A DNA stretch of 59,414 nucleotides from an uncultured Ruminococcus sp. (GTDB lineage Bacteria; Bacillota; Clostridia; Oscillospirales; Ruminococcaceae), in the NCBI GenBank assembly GCA_900541495.1, contig UQKC01000008.1, positions 1 to 59,414 on the forward strand. Reading direction: 5' to 3'. Within the stretch, counting starts at the first letter, position 1; each line of letters opens with the position of its first letter. Below the pieces are notes generated by a model. It searched no databases, was not told where the DNA came from, and worked only from the letters and a program-made list of their open reading frames with translations. Shown here in pieces: positions 1-7,802 of the stretch. Both the position numbers and the translations under genes were made by a program.

Positions 1-60
1 GCAGTATGCAGCAAAATTTGCCGAAAAGACGTGTGCATATGCTTATGAAGACAGGCTCTT
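1..60. repeat. Partial copy of a dispersed inverted-repeat element (family 2)
   Basis: The first 56 or so bases are the reverse complement of about 50395-50450, essentially without mismatch, so this is one end of the element seen complete at 50393-50555. Its outer end is the sequence AAGACAGG(C/T)TCT. The rest of the copy lies outside the window. It codes for nothing recognisable. It looks like a small non-autonomous mobile element (MITE-like). Confidence 0.75.
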
Positions 61-176
61 AATTATAACGGGCGGATATTGAATCCGCCCCTACGGAATT
101 TAGGGATTCCCTTTAGTATTTCGCGATAAATTTACGGAACAACAATAATTCCGCATTCCGCATTCCGAATTCATAA
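61..176. repeat. Intergenic repeat mosaic abutting the metY stop codon
   Basis: This stretch holds the inverted repeat GGGCGGAT-ATTGA-ATCCGCCC (about 70-90), followed by CTACGG, and ends in AATTCCGCATTCCG units that run up to the stop codon of the gene at 177. The same two pieces occur in the spacer 6088-6377. The first hairpin may also act as a transcription barrier. No gene is visible here. Confidence 0.55.
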
Positions 177-1463
177 TTATATATTATCCAGCGCCTGCTT
201 TACATCTGCGATGATATCGTCAACATTTTCAAGTCCGACCGAAAGACGGATAAGACCGCCGTCGATGCCTGCTGCGGCGAGCTGTTCATCGGTGAGCTGT
301 CTATGCGTTGCGGACGCAGGGTGAAGTACGCAGGTACGGATATCGGCAACGTGTACTTCGTTCGATGCGAGCTTTAAGCTGTCCATAAACTTCACTGCGT
401 TATCTCTGCCGCCCTTTATCGAAACGGAAATTACGCCGCTCGTGCCGAGTGGGAGATACTTATCTGCGAGAGCCTTATATTTATTACCCTCAAGTGCAGG
501 ATAGAACACGCTTTCGACCTTATCGCTCGTTTGGAGGAACTTTGCGACTTTAAGTGCGTTCTCGCAATATTTCGGCATTCTTACTGCGAGCGTTTCCAGT
601 CCGAGGTTGAGCAGGAACGATGAATTTGCTGCGGGATAACAGCCGAAGTCACGCATAAGCTGCATTCTTGCCTTTGTGATATACGGTGCGGCAGGGTACT
701 GCTTTGTATAAACAAGTCCGTGGTAGCTTTCGTCCGGTTCGGTCATACAAGGGAACTTTCCGTTCGTCCAGTCGAATTTGCCGCTGTCAACGATAACGCC
801 GCCGACCTGAACTGCGTGACCGTCCATATACTTCGATGTGGAATGGATAACGATATCTGCGCCCCATTCGATAGGTCTGCAAAGGATAGGCGTTGCGAAT
901 GTGTTGTCAACGATGAGGGGAACACCGTGAGCGTGTGCGCAGTTTGCCCATTTTTCGATATCGAATACGTTGAGTGCAGGGTTTGCGATAGTTTCACCGA
1001 AGACAGCCTTTGTGTTGTCCTTGAATGCGGCGTTGATCTCGTCCTCGCTCGCATCGCAGTTCACCCATATACACTCGATGCCCATTCTTTTGAGCGTTAC
1101 GCCGAAGAGATTGATAGTTCCGCCGTAAATTGCTGACGAAGCGATAAAGCTGTCGCCTGCTTCGAGTATGTTAAGGATAGACAAAAGCGAAGCCGCCTGA
1201 CCGCTTGATGTACACATTGCTGCGACACCGCCCTCGAGAGCGGCTATCTTCTTTTCGACCGCATCGGTCGTAGGATTAGCGAATCGCGAATAGATAAGGC
1301 TCTTTGTCGGGTCGTCAAAAACAGCGGCAACATCGTCCGTAGAATCATATACATAAGTCGTGCTCTGTACGATAGGGACAACGCGCGGTTCGCCGTTCTT
1401 GGGCGAATAGCCTGCGTGAAGACACTTGGTTTCGATCTTTGCGTCCTTGCTCATTTCTTTCAT
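177..1463 (-). CDS. metY: O-acetylhomoserine sulfhydrylase (PLP-dependent Cys/Met metabolism enzyme)
   Basis: This 428-residue protein is a full-length member of the Cys/Met metabolism PLP-dependent family, most like O-acetylhomoserine aminocarboxypropyltransferase, which joins sulfide or methanethiol to O-acetylhomoserine to make homocysteine or methionine in the cytoplasm. The PLP lysine lies in the motif HSTSKYMDGH, preceded by the family signature VDNTFATP. The start is set by GGGAGG seven bases before the ATG. It has its own promoter and is divergent from secA. No S-box leader is seen upstream. Cystathionine gamma-synthase is a less likely alternative because of the length and the MetY-like HGLVYT region. 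Confidence 0.9.
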   Translation of the reverse strand: MKEMSKDAKIETKCLHAGYSPKNGEPRVVPIVQSTTYVYDSTDDVAAVFDDPTKSLIYSRFANPTTDAVEKKIAALEGGVAAMCTSSGQAASLLSILNILEAGDSFIASSAIYGGTINLFGVTLKRMGIECIWVNCDASEDEINAAFKDNTKAVFGETIANPALNVFDIEKWANCAHAHGVPLIVDNTFATPILCRPIEWGADIVIHSTSKYMDGHAVQVGGVIVDSGKFDWTNGKFPCMTEPDESYHGLVYTKQYPAAPYITKARMQLMRDFGCYPAANSSFLLNLGLETLAVRMPKYCENALKVAKFLQTSDKVESVFYPALEGNKYKALADKYLPLGTSGVISVSIKGGRDNAVKFMDSLKLASNEVHVADIRTCVLHPASATHRQLTDEQLAAAGIDGGLIRLSVGLENVDDIIADVKQALDNI

Positions 1464-1508
1464 TTAAAATTCCTCCCATTAAGGTAATTGTCATAGTAAT
1501 ACCCATAA

Positions 1509-1537
1509 ATTATAGCATATTGCAGGTATTATTTCAA
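1509..1537 (-). promoter_or_regulatory. Sigma-A promoter of metY
   Basis: Read on the minus strand, TTGAAA (1532-1537), a 17-base spacer and TATAAT (1509-1514). The downstream leader is short (about 40 bases) and carries an imperfect inverted repeat GGTATT-N9-ATTACC that could be an operator. Confidence 0.75.
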
Positions 1538-1608
1538 GAGCTTTTTTCCGTCCAACAAATTATAGCACTTCTTACAAAATACACGGCGAAATAAGATGTA
1601 AATAACCA

Positions 1609-1637
1609 TTGACAAAACTGCGGTTTTGTTATATAAT
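1609..1637 (+). promoter_or_regulatory. Sigma-A promoter of secA
   Basis: TTGACA at 1609-1614, a 17-base spacer and TATAAT at 1632-1637, about 140 bases before the secA start. The spacer contains the small inverted repeat AAAACTGCGGTTTT. Confidence 0.8.
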
Positions 1638-1777
1638 TTAAGAGTATATTAATATTTATATAGTATATTTATGGTCGTTCAGAATATTGAAGCACGGACA
1701 GAATCAAGTTGACGCAATTACGCTGCCGTGAAAGGTTTTTTGGAAGTCCAAATGAATTTAAAGGTGGAATGTCTATA

Positions 1778-4519
1778 ATGGGTATGTTTGACGGTCTTTT
1801 TGGCAGCTACAGTAAGCGTGAGCTTGCTAAGATAGAACCTATTAAGAATAAAGTTCTTGCTCTTGAAGATGATTATGCCGCAATGTCGGAAGAAACTCTC
1901 AAGGCGCAGACTAATGTTTTCAAAGAGCGTATCGCTAACGGCGAAACCGTTGACGATATCCTCCCCGAGGCTCTCGCTACAGTCCGTGAGGCTGCTTGGC
2001 GTGTACTCGGAAAGAAGCCTTACCCCGTTCAGATCATCGGTGCTATCGTACTTACTCAGGGACGTATCGCCGAGATGAAAACAGGTGAAGGTAAAACTCT
2101 CGTTGCCTGCTGCGCAGCTTATCTTAATGCGCTCCCCGGCAAGGGCGTTCACGTTGTAACGGTAAATGACTACCTCGCTAAATATCAGTCCGAAGAAATG
2201 GGAAAAGTCTTCCGCTACCTCGGACTTACTATCGGCTGTATCCTCCACGAACTCAACAACGATCAGCGCCGTGAAGCTTACAACTGCGATATCACTTATG
2301 GTACGAACAACGAATTCGGCTTTGACTACCTCCGTGACAACATGGTCATCTATATGAAAGAAAAGGTACAGAGAGGTCACGCTTTCGCTATCGTCGATGA
2401 AGTTGACTCGATCCTCATCGATGAAGCAAGAACCCCTCTTATCATCAGCGGCAGAGGCGACAAGTCCACCGAGCTTTACACCAAGGCTGACAAGTTCGCA
2501 AAGACGTTAAAGCCTTATACCGTTGTTGAAATGGACGATAAGGTCGATCAGGAAGAAAACTCCGAAAACTGTGACTACATTATCGATGAAAAGGCAAAGA
2601 CAGCTACTATCACCCGTCAGGGCGTTAAGAAAGCTGAAAAATACTTCGGCGTTGAGAACCTTTTCGATGCCGAAAATTCAACGCTTCTTCACCACATCAA
2701 TCAGGCTCTTAAAGCCAACGGCTGTATGAAGAACGATATCGACTACGTTGTCAAGGACGGCGAAGTTATCATCGTTGACGAATTCACAGGTCGTCTTATG
2801 ATGGGTCGTCGTTTCAACGACGGTCTTCATCAGGCTATCGAAGCAAAGGAAGGCGTTAAGGTCGCTCACGAGTCCAAGACTCTCGCAAGCATTACTTTCC
2901 AGAACTACTTCCGTCTTTACAACAAGCTCTCCGGTATGACCGGTACTGCTATCACTGAGCAGGAAGAATTCAAGGAAATTTACAAGCTCGACGTTGTCGA
3001 GATACCTACAAACCGTCCCGTTCAGAGAATCGACCACCCCGACGTTATCTTCAAGACAGAGAACGGCAAGTTCAAAGCCGCTATCCGTCAGATCGAAGAA
3101 TGTCACGCAAAGGGTCAGCCTGTTCTCGTCGGCACAATTTCTATCGAAAAATCCGAAAAGCTCTCCGCAATGCTCAAGCGCGCAGGCATCAAGCACAATG
3201 TCCTCAACGCCAAGCAGCACGAAAAGGAAGCCGAGATCGTTGCTCAGGCAGGTCAGTTCGGCGCAGTTACCATTGCTACGAATATGGCAGGACGAGGAAC
3301 TGATATTATCCTCGGCGGTAACGCTGAGTTCCTCGCAAAGGCTGACATGAAGAAGCGCGGCATGGAAGAAGAAGTCATCAGCGAAGCTGTAAGCTACGCC
3401 GATACACAGGACGAGGAGATCCTCGAAGCAAGAAAGGTCTACCGCGAGCTTTATGCAAAATATGATGCAGAGGTAAAGGAAAAGGCTGAAAAGGTCAAGG
3501 AAGCAGGCGGTCTTTATATCCTCGGTACGGAACGTCACGAATCAAGACGTATCGACAACCAGCTCCGAGGCCGTGCAGGACGTCAGGGCGATGTCGGCGA
3601 GAGCCGTTTCTTCCTCTCTCTTGAAGACGACCTTATGCGTCTTTTCGGCGGCGACAGAATAACAGCTATGATGGACACCCTCAAAGTCGAGGAAGATATG
3701 CCTATCGAGGCAAAAATGCTCACAAAAATCATCGAATCTTCGCAGAAAAAGGTCGAGGGCAGAAACTTCGCTATCAGAAAGAACGTCCTCAACTACGACG
3801 ATGTTATGTCCGCACAGCGTGAGATCATCTACAGCCAGAGAGAAAAGGTTCTCAGCGGCGAGGATATCCACGAATATACTCTTAAGATGATAAGTGATAT
3901 GATAAGCGAGACCGTTGACCAGTACCTTATCGATGACAATGTTCACGATGACTGGAATCTCGCAGGTCTTCGCGACCGCTTTATGGGTCTTTTCACCGTT
4001 ACGGACGACTTCCGCTACACGACGGAGGAACTCGCTATGGTCACAAAGGATCAGATCAAGGAAAAGCTCACCACAAGAGCGCTCGACTTCTACAAGACCA
4101 AGGAAGAAAAGATCGGCTCGGAGGTTCTCCGTGAGCTTGAAAGAGTTATCCTCCTCAAAGTCGTTGACATCAAGTGGATGGCTCATATCGATGATATGGA
4201 AGAACTCAGAAAGGGTATCGTTCTCCGTTCCTACGGTCAGAAAAACCCTGTTGTCGAGTATCGTTTCGAGGGCTTCGAGATGTTTGACGCAATGGTCGAA
4301 TCTATTCGTGAGGAAACTATCCGTCTGCTCTTCACAATTCAGGTAAACAACGGTCAGGCTCCTCAGAGAGAGCGCGTTGCAGAGCCTACACAGACCTCGG
4401 GTGACGGTTCGCTCGCAAACACACCTAAAAAAGCGGGCAAAAAGATCGGCAGAAACGATCCTTGCCCATGCGGAAGCGGCAAAAAGTACAAGAACTGCTG
4501 CGGAAGCGGATTAAAGTAA
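1778..4519 (+). CDS. secA: Preprotein translocase ATPase SecA
   Basis: SecA is the motor that drives unfolded secretory proteins through SecYEG. The 913-residue product has the Walker A motif in MKTGEGKTLVA near residue 80, the DEAD-like VDEVDSILIDEAR, helicase motifs such as NMAGRGTDI and RGRAGRQGD, and the C-terminal zinc tail NDPCPCGSGKKYKNCC that binds SecB or ribosome. The open frame extends upstream to 1709, but the family start MGMFDGLFGSYS and the AAGGTGG site ten bases upstream favour ATG 1778. It is monocistronic or lightly coupled to the epimerase gene, with a terminator between. Confidence 0.96.
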   Translation: MGMFDGLFGSYSKRELAKIEPIKNKVLALEDDYAAMSEETLKAQTNVFKERIANGETVDDILPEALATVREAAWRVLGKKPYPVQIIGAIVLTQGRIAEMKTGEGKTLVACCAAYLNALPGKGVHVVTVNDYLAKYQSEEMGKVFRYLGLTIGCILHELNNDQRREAYNCDITYGTNNEFGFDYLRDNMVIYMKEKVQRGHAFAIVDEVDSILIDEARTPLIISGRGDKSTELYTKADKFAKTLKPYTVVEMDDKVDQEENSENCDYIIDEKAKTATITRQGVKKAEKYFGVENLFDAENSTLLHHINQALKANGCMKNDIDYVVKDGEVIIVDEFTGRLMMGRRFNDGLHQAIEAKEGVKVAHESKTLASITFQNYFRLYNKLSGMTGTAITEQEEFKEIYKLDVVEIPTNRPVQRIDHPDVIFKTENGKFKAAIRQIEECHAKGQPVLVGTISIEKSEKLSAMLKRAGIKHNVLNAKQHEKEAEIVAQAGQFGAVTIATNMAGRGTDIILGGNAEFLAKADMKKRGMEEEVISEAVSYADTQDEEILEARKVYRELYAKYDAEVKEKAEKVKEAGGLYILGTERHESRRIDNQLRGRAGRQGDVGESRFFLSLEDDLMRLFGGDRITAMMDTLKVEEDMPIEAKMLTKIIESSQKKVEGRNFAIRKNVLNYDDVMSAQREIIYSQREKVLSGEDIHEYTLKMISDMISETVDQYLIDDNVHDDWNLAGLRDRFMGLFTVTDDFRYTTEELAMVTKDQIKEKLTTRALDFYKTKEEKIGSEVLRELERVILLKVVDIKWMAHIDDMEELRKGIVLRSYGQKNPVVEYRFEGFEMFDAMVESIREETIRLLFTIQVNNGQAPQRERVAEPTQTSGDGSLANTPKKAGKKIGRNDPCPCGSGKKYKNCCGSGLK

Positions 4520-4572
4520 TTTTTCACTCAAAAAACCGCGGAAATACGGCTTTCTGAGATGCACAACGGGAC

Positions 4573-4597
4573 GCCGATCAGACTTCGATCGGCTTTT
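4573..4597 (+). terminator. Intrinsic terminator after secA
   Basis: GCCGATC (4573-4579), a seven-base loop, GATCGGC (4587-4593), then TTTT. The T-run is short, so read-through into the epimerase gene is possible. Confidence 0.6.
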
Positions 4598-4625
4598 CCC
4601 AATTTGATTCGGAGGAAGTATTTAT

Positions 4626-5792
4626 ATGGATCTCAAAGATGAATGCAAAGACATACTCACCAAAAAGATAATCCCGTTCTGGAACAAGCTCCGTGACGAT
4701 GAAAACGGCGGATTTTACGGATTTATGGACAATGACCTCAATGTTGACAAGAAAGCCGACAAGGGCGTTATCCTCAACTCCCGAATCCTCTGGTTCTATT
4801 CTTCCGCTTACAGAGCACTCGGCGAACAGCAGCTCCTCGACAATGCCACACACGCTTATGAATTTCTCCGCGACCATTGCTACGATAAGGAACACGGCGG
4901 CGTTTACTATATGATGACCTTTGACGGCAAGGCTTCGGACGATATGAAGCATACATACAATCAGGCTTTCGCTATCTATGCCCTCTCCGCTTACTACATC
5001 GCAAGCGGCAACAAGGAAGCTCTTGCACTCGCTTATGAGCTTTTCAACACTATCGAAACCAAGACACTTGATGATATCGGCTACGTTGAAGCCTTTTCGA
5101 GAGATTGGAAGCCTGCGAAGAACGATGTTCTTTCCGAAAACGGCATCGATGCTTCAAAGACGATGAACAACGTTCTTCACCTTATCGAAGCTTATACGGT
5201 TCTCCTCGAAGCTGACGGAAACGAGAAGGTTCGCAAGCGCCTTATGTTCCTCCTCGGCGTAACGAAGAACAAGATCTTCGACAGCAAGAACAACAAGCTG
5301 CTCGTTTTCTTCGACAGAGAGATGAATGTCCTCGGCGATATCCACTCCTACGGTCACGATATCGAAGCAACATGGCTCATCGACAGAGCGTGTGAAGTTA
5401 TCGGCGACAGAGAGCTTGAAGCAGAGTGGAGAAACATCGACCTGCGCATTGCCGAAAACATCTACAACATCGCATTCGTTGACGGTGCGCTCAACAACGA
5501 GCGTGACGGCGACAAGATCGACGGCAAGCGCGTATGGTGGGTTCAGGCTGAAACAGTCGTAGGCTTCACCAATGCTTATATGCAGAGCGGCGACAAGAAG
5601 TACCTCAAAGCAGCAGAAGAAACAATGGACTGGATAAAGAAATACCAGACAGACAGCCGCGAAAACTCCGAATGGTGGGGCGAAGTTGACCACGAGGGCA
5701 AGCCTATGCAGACCGTTGAAATGGTCAACCCTTGGAAATGTCCATATCACAACGGCAGAATGTGCCTTGAAATAATGAACAGAAATTTTTGA
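4626..5792 (+). CDS. ce: Cellobiose 2-epimerase (AGE superfamily)
   Basis: The enzyme interconverts beta-1,4-linked disaccharides at the reducing-end C2: cellobiose to glucosyl-mannose and mannobiose to mannosyl-glucose. The 388-residue length matches the Ruminococcus albus enzyme. It has the (alpha/alpha)6-barrel family signatures: MNNVLHLIEAY (His185), IHSYGHDIEATWL (His240 and His244), WWVQAE, and the C-terminal CPYHNGRM (His375). His residues at the last two places are the acid/base pair in the family. A CGGAGGAAG site precedes the ATG. There is no signal peptide, so it acts in the cytoplasm, where mannobiose taken up can be prepared for phosphorolysis by a GH130 enzyme such as that at 13681-14712. 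Confidence 0.9.
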   Translation: MDLKDECKDILTKKIIPFWNKLRDDENGGFYGFMDNDLNVDKKADKGVILNSRILWFYSSAYRALGEQQLLDNATHAYEFLRDHCYDKEHGGVYYMMTFDGKASDDMKHTYNQAFAIYALSAYYIASGNKEALALAYELFNTIETKTLDDIGYVEAFSRDWKPAKNDVLSENGIDASKTMNNVLHLIEAYTVLLEADGNEKVRKRLMFLLGVTKNKIFDSKNNKLLVFFDREMNVLGDIHSYGHDIEATWLIDRACEVIGDRELEAEWRNIDLRIAENIYNIAFVDGALNNERDGDKIDGKRVWWVQAETVVGFTNAYMQSGDKKYLKAAEETMDWIKKYQTDSRENSEWWGEVDHEGKPMQTVEMVNPWKCPYHNGRMCLEIMNRNF

Positions 5793-5819
5793 CGTTAAAT
5801 AAAGAGAGGACTTACAATT

Positions 5820-6089
5820 ATGGCAGTTGTAAATATAATGGAAAAAATCATCTCGGAAAAGCTTGATCTCCAGTTAAAGGACTGCGATTGCTGCAAATGC
5901 AACGAATGCCGTCAGGATATGCTTGCTTATGCATTGAACAGCGTTTCGCCGAAATATGTAAACTCCGCAAAGGGAGAGCTTTTCGGCAGGATAGACAGCT
6001 CAAAAATGCAGAATTCCGTTGATATAGACATTGCAGTTGCAAAAGCTATCAGCGTTGTAAGCACCTCACCGAAACACCATAAGATTTAA
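5820..6089 (+). CDS. comFB: ComFB-family small protein with cysteine cluster
   Basis: This 89-residue protein matches the late-competence ComFB family: a short helical N-terminus, the cluster C-x-C-C-x-C-x-x-C around residues 22-30, and the conserved ALNSVSPKYV region. The cysteines are likely to bind a metal. Its job in this organism is unknown. Cyanobacterial ComFB-like proteins have been reported as cyclic-dinucleotide receptors that affect pili and motility, and B. subtilis comFB lies in the comF operon. It follows the epimerase by 27 bases with its own AGAGAGGA site and may be co-transcribed with it. No comFA or comFC is nearby. Confidence 0.8.
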   Translation: MAVVNIMEKIISEKLDLQLKDCDCCKCNECRQDMLAYALNSVSPKYVNSAKGELFGRIDSSKMQNSVDIDIAVAKAISVVSTSPKHHKI

Positions 6090-6377
6090 TTCGGAATGCG
6101 GAATTATTTTGCTCCGCCAATTACCGCAAACCGTAGGGGCGGATTCAATATCCGCCCGTTTTGTGCGATTTTTTGAGATAATTCTGTAGGAGACGGGTCA
6201 CCCGTCCCGAATTGCGTCCGCAATTTTGGACGAATTTTTCTTTAAAGTTTATCATATAGCAAAACGCCCCTGTTTTTATCTGATAAAAACAGGGGCGTTC
6301 GTTTATGCGCCGGACGGAAACACCGTCCCCACGATTTGCGGTATTTGCGGAGCAAAAATAATTCCGCATTCCGAATT
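6088..6377. repeat. Long inverted-repeat element between comFB and dnaJ
   Basis: The left arm 6088-6133 and the right arm 6331-6377 are about 46 bases of near-perfect inverted repeat (AATTCGGAATGCGGAATTAT, then TTTGCTCCGC and ACCGCAAA). The arms start at the comFB stop and end at the dnaJ stop. Inside are the GGGCGGAT hairpin also seen at 61-97, a second short palindrome GACGGGT-CA-CCCGTC near 6193, and a strong terminator hairpin. No coding capacity is seen. Confidence 0.7.
6263..6299 (-). terminator. Strong hairpin terminator of the hrcA-dnaJ operon
   Basis: An 18-base perfect stem, AACGCCCCTGTTTTTATC (6263-6280) with its complement 6282-6299. On the minus strand it is followed by TTTTGC, so it best fits termination of the heat-shock operon. 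It may also stop transcription from comFB. Confidence 0.75.
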
Positions 6378-7534
6378 TATTTAAACGCGTCCTTAATACG
6401 GTCAAAGAAATTCTTGCGCTTGTTGTAGTTAGCGTCCGAAAGGGAATTTTCAAACTCTTTAAGCAGTTCTTTCTGATTCTTGGTAAGGTTCTTCGGAACT
6501 TCGATATTGACGTGAACATACTGGTCGCCGCGGTCGGAGCGGTTGATCTTCTTCACGCCCTTGCCCTTGAAACGGAATGTTGCGCCGTTCTGCGTTCCCT
6601 CGGGGATAGTATATTTTACCTTGCCGTCGATAGTCGGGACGATGATCTCATCGCCGAGAACTGCCTGCATATATGTGATAGGTACTTCGGTGTGGATATC
6701 GTAGCCGTCACGCTCGAATATCGGGTCGGGACGAACATTTACGAGTACATGGAGGTCGCCGTTCGGACCGCCGTTTGCACCTGCGTTACCCTGTCCTCTT
6801 ACCTGCATTGTCTGACCGTCATCGATACCTGCAACGATATTGACGGATATCTTTCTCGAAACGTTCACTCTGCCGTTGCCGCGGCACTTCGGACAAGGAT
6901 TGGTGATGATCTTACCCTTGCCTCCGCACTTTGTACAAGGCTTCTGTGAAGATATTATGCCGAACGGAGTTCTCTGTGTGACCTTGACCTGACCTGTACC
7001 GTGACAGTCAGGGCAGGTTTCGGATGAAGAGCCTGCTGCTGCGCCCGTGCCGTGACAGTCGGGGCAGGTTTCAAGACGGTTGAGGTTGATCTCAACCTCC
7101 TTGCCGTTGCAAGCGTCCATAAAGTTAATGGTAACTTCCGTTTCGATATCCTGACCTCTTCTCGGAGCGTTCGGGTTAGCTCTGGAGCTTGTGCCGAATC
7201 CGCCGCCGAAGAAGCTGTTGAAGATATCTCCGATATCGCCCATATCGCCCATACCGCTGAATCCGCCGCTGAAACCGCCGCCATAGCCGCCTCCGCCATA
7301 AGACGGGTCAACGCCTGCATGACCGAACTGGTCATAGCGAGCCTTCTTATCGGCATCGGACAGCACTTCGTATGCCTCGTTTACCTCCTTGAACTTTTCC
7401 TCGGCTTCTTTATTGCCCGGGTTAAGGTCAGGGTGGTATTTCTTCGCAAGCTGTCGATATGCTTTTTTTATCTCGTCCTCCGAAGCGGTCTTGCTCACTC
7501 CGAGGACTTCATAGTAATCTCTTTTATCAGCCAT
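6377..7534 (-). CDS. dnaJ: Chaperone protein DnaJ
   Basis: DnaJ is the Hsp40 partner that delivers unfolded clients to DnaK and stimulates its ATPase. The 385-residue protein has an N-terminal J-domain (YYEVLGV, KKYHPDLNPG with HPD), a Gly/Phe-rich linker, four zinc motifs (CPDCHGTG twice, CTKCGGKG, CPKCRGNG) and the C-terminal substrate domains. The open frame extends to 7627, but that extension lies inside a repeat. GGAGG seven bases before ATG 7534 and the family start MADKRDYYE fix the start. It is the last gene of the hrcA operon. Confidence 0.96.
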   Translation of the reverse strand: MADKRDYYEVLGVSKTASEDEIKKAYRQLAKKYHPDLNPGNKEAEEKFKEVNEAYEVLSDADKKARYDQFGHAGVDPSYGGGGYGGGFSGGFSGMGDMGDIGDIFNSFFGGGFGTSSRANPNAPRRGQDIETEVTINFMDACNGKEVEINLNRLETCPDCHGTGAAAGSSSETCPDCHGTGQVKVTQRTPFGIISSQKPCTKCGGKGKIITNPCPKCRGNGRVNVSRKISVNIVAGIDDGQTMQVRGQGNAGANGGPNGDLHVLVNVRPDPIFERDGYDIHTEVPITYMQAVLGDEIIVPTIDGKVKYTIPEGTQNGATFRFKGKGVKKINRSDRGDQYVHVNIEVPKNLTKNQKELLKEFENSLSDANYNKRKNFFDRIKDAFK

Positions 7535-7551
7535 AAAAGCCTCCTGCGGAG

Positions 7552-7707
7552 CTAAGGAAGCGCTGATTAAATCGTTTCTGCCGTTTTTCGTCACCCTCTC
7601 AGTGACGGATTTTCGAGCGTTCCTCAAAACGGCGAAACGATGCTACCGCATTAATCAGCATCTTCCTAAGGAAACGCTGATCATTACATCTTGATCAGCT
7701 TTTTCCT
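7552..7707. repeat. Two adjacent family-1 inverted-repeat elements in the dnaK-dnaJ spacer
   Basis: 7552-7670 begins CTAAGGAAGCGCTGATTAA and ends with the imperfect complement TTAATCAGCATCTTCCTAAG, around a centre with its own palindrome (TCACCCTCTCAGTGA). It is overlapped by a second hairpin, 7668-7707, with the same tips (AAGGAAACGCTGATCA and TTGATCAGCTTTTTCCT). The same tips occur at 30156-30237 and 59363-59414. The element ends just before the dnaJ ribosome-binding site. Confidence 0.75.
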
Positions 7708-7802
7708 GAATAAAATCTTAAACTGCTCCGTTAAATTTGTCATTTTAAACGCCGCGAGGTCAGAATGAATCTGACCCGTTGGCATTATTTGATTTATCTT
7801 AA

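Noticed and set aside
1464..1777. Possible S-box or T-box leader before metY or secA
   Set aside because: Neither the AAGAGTGGCGGAGG core nor a T-box GGTGGNACCGCG is present; only two divergent promoters are seen.
2678..3538. 286-codon frame antisense to secA
   Set aside because: It is the reverse of the highly conserved SecA coding sequence.
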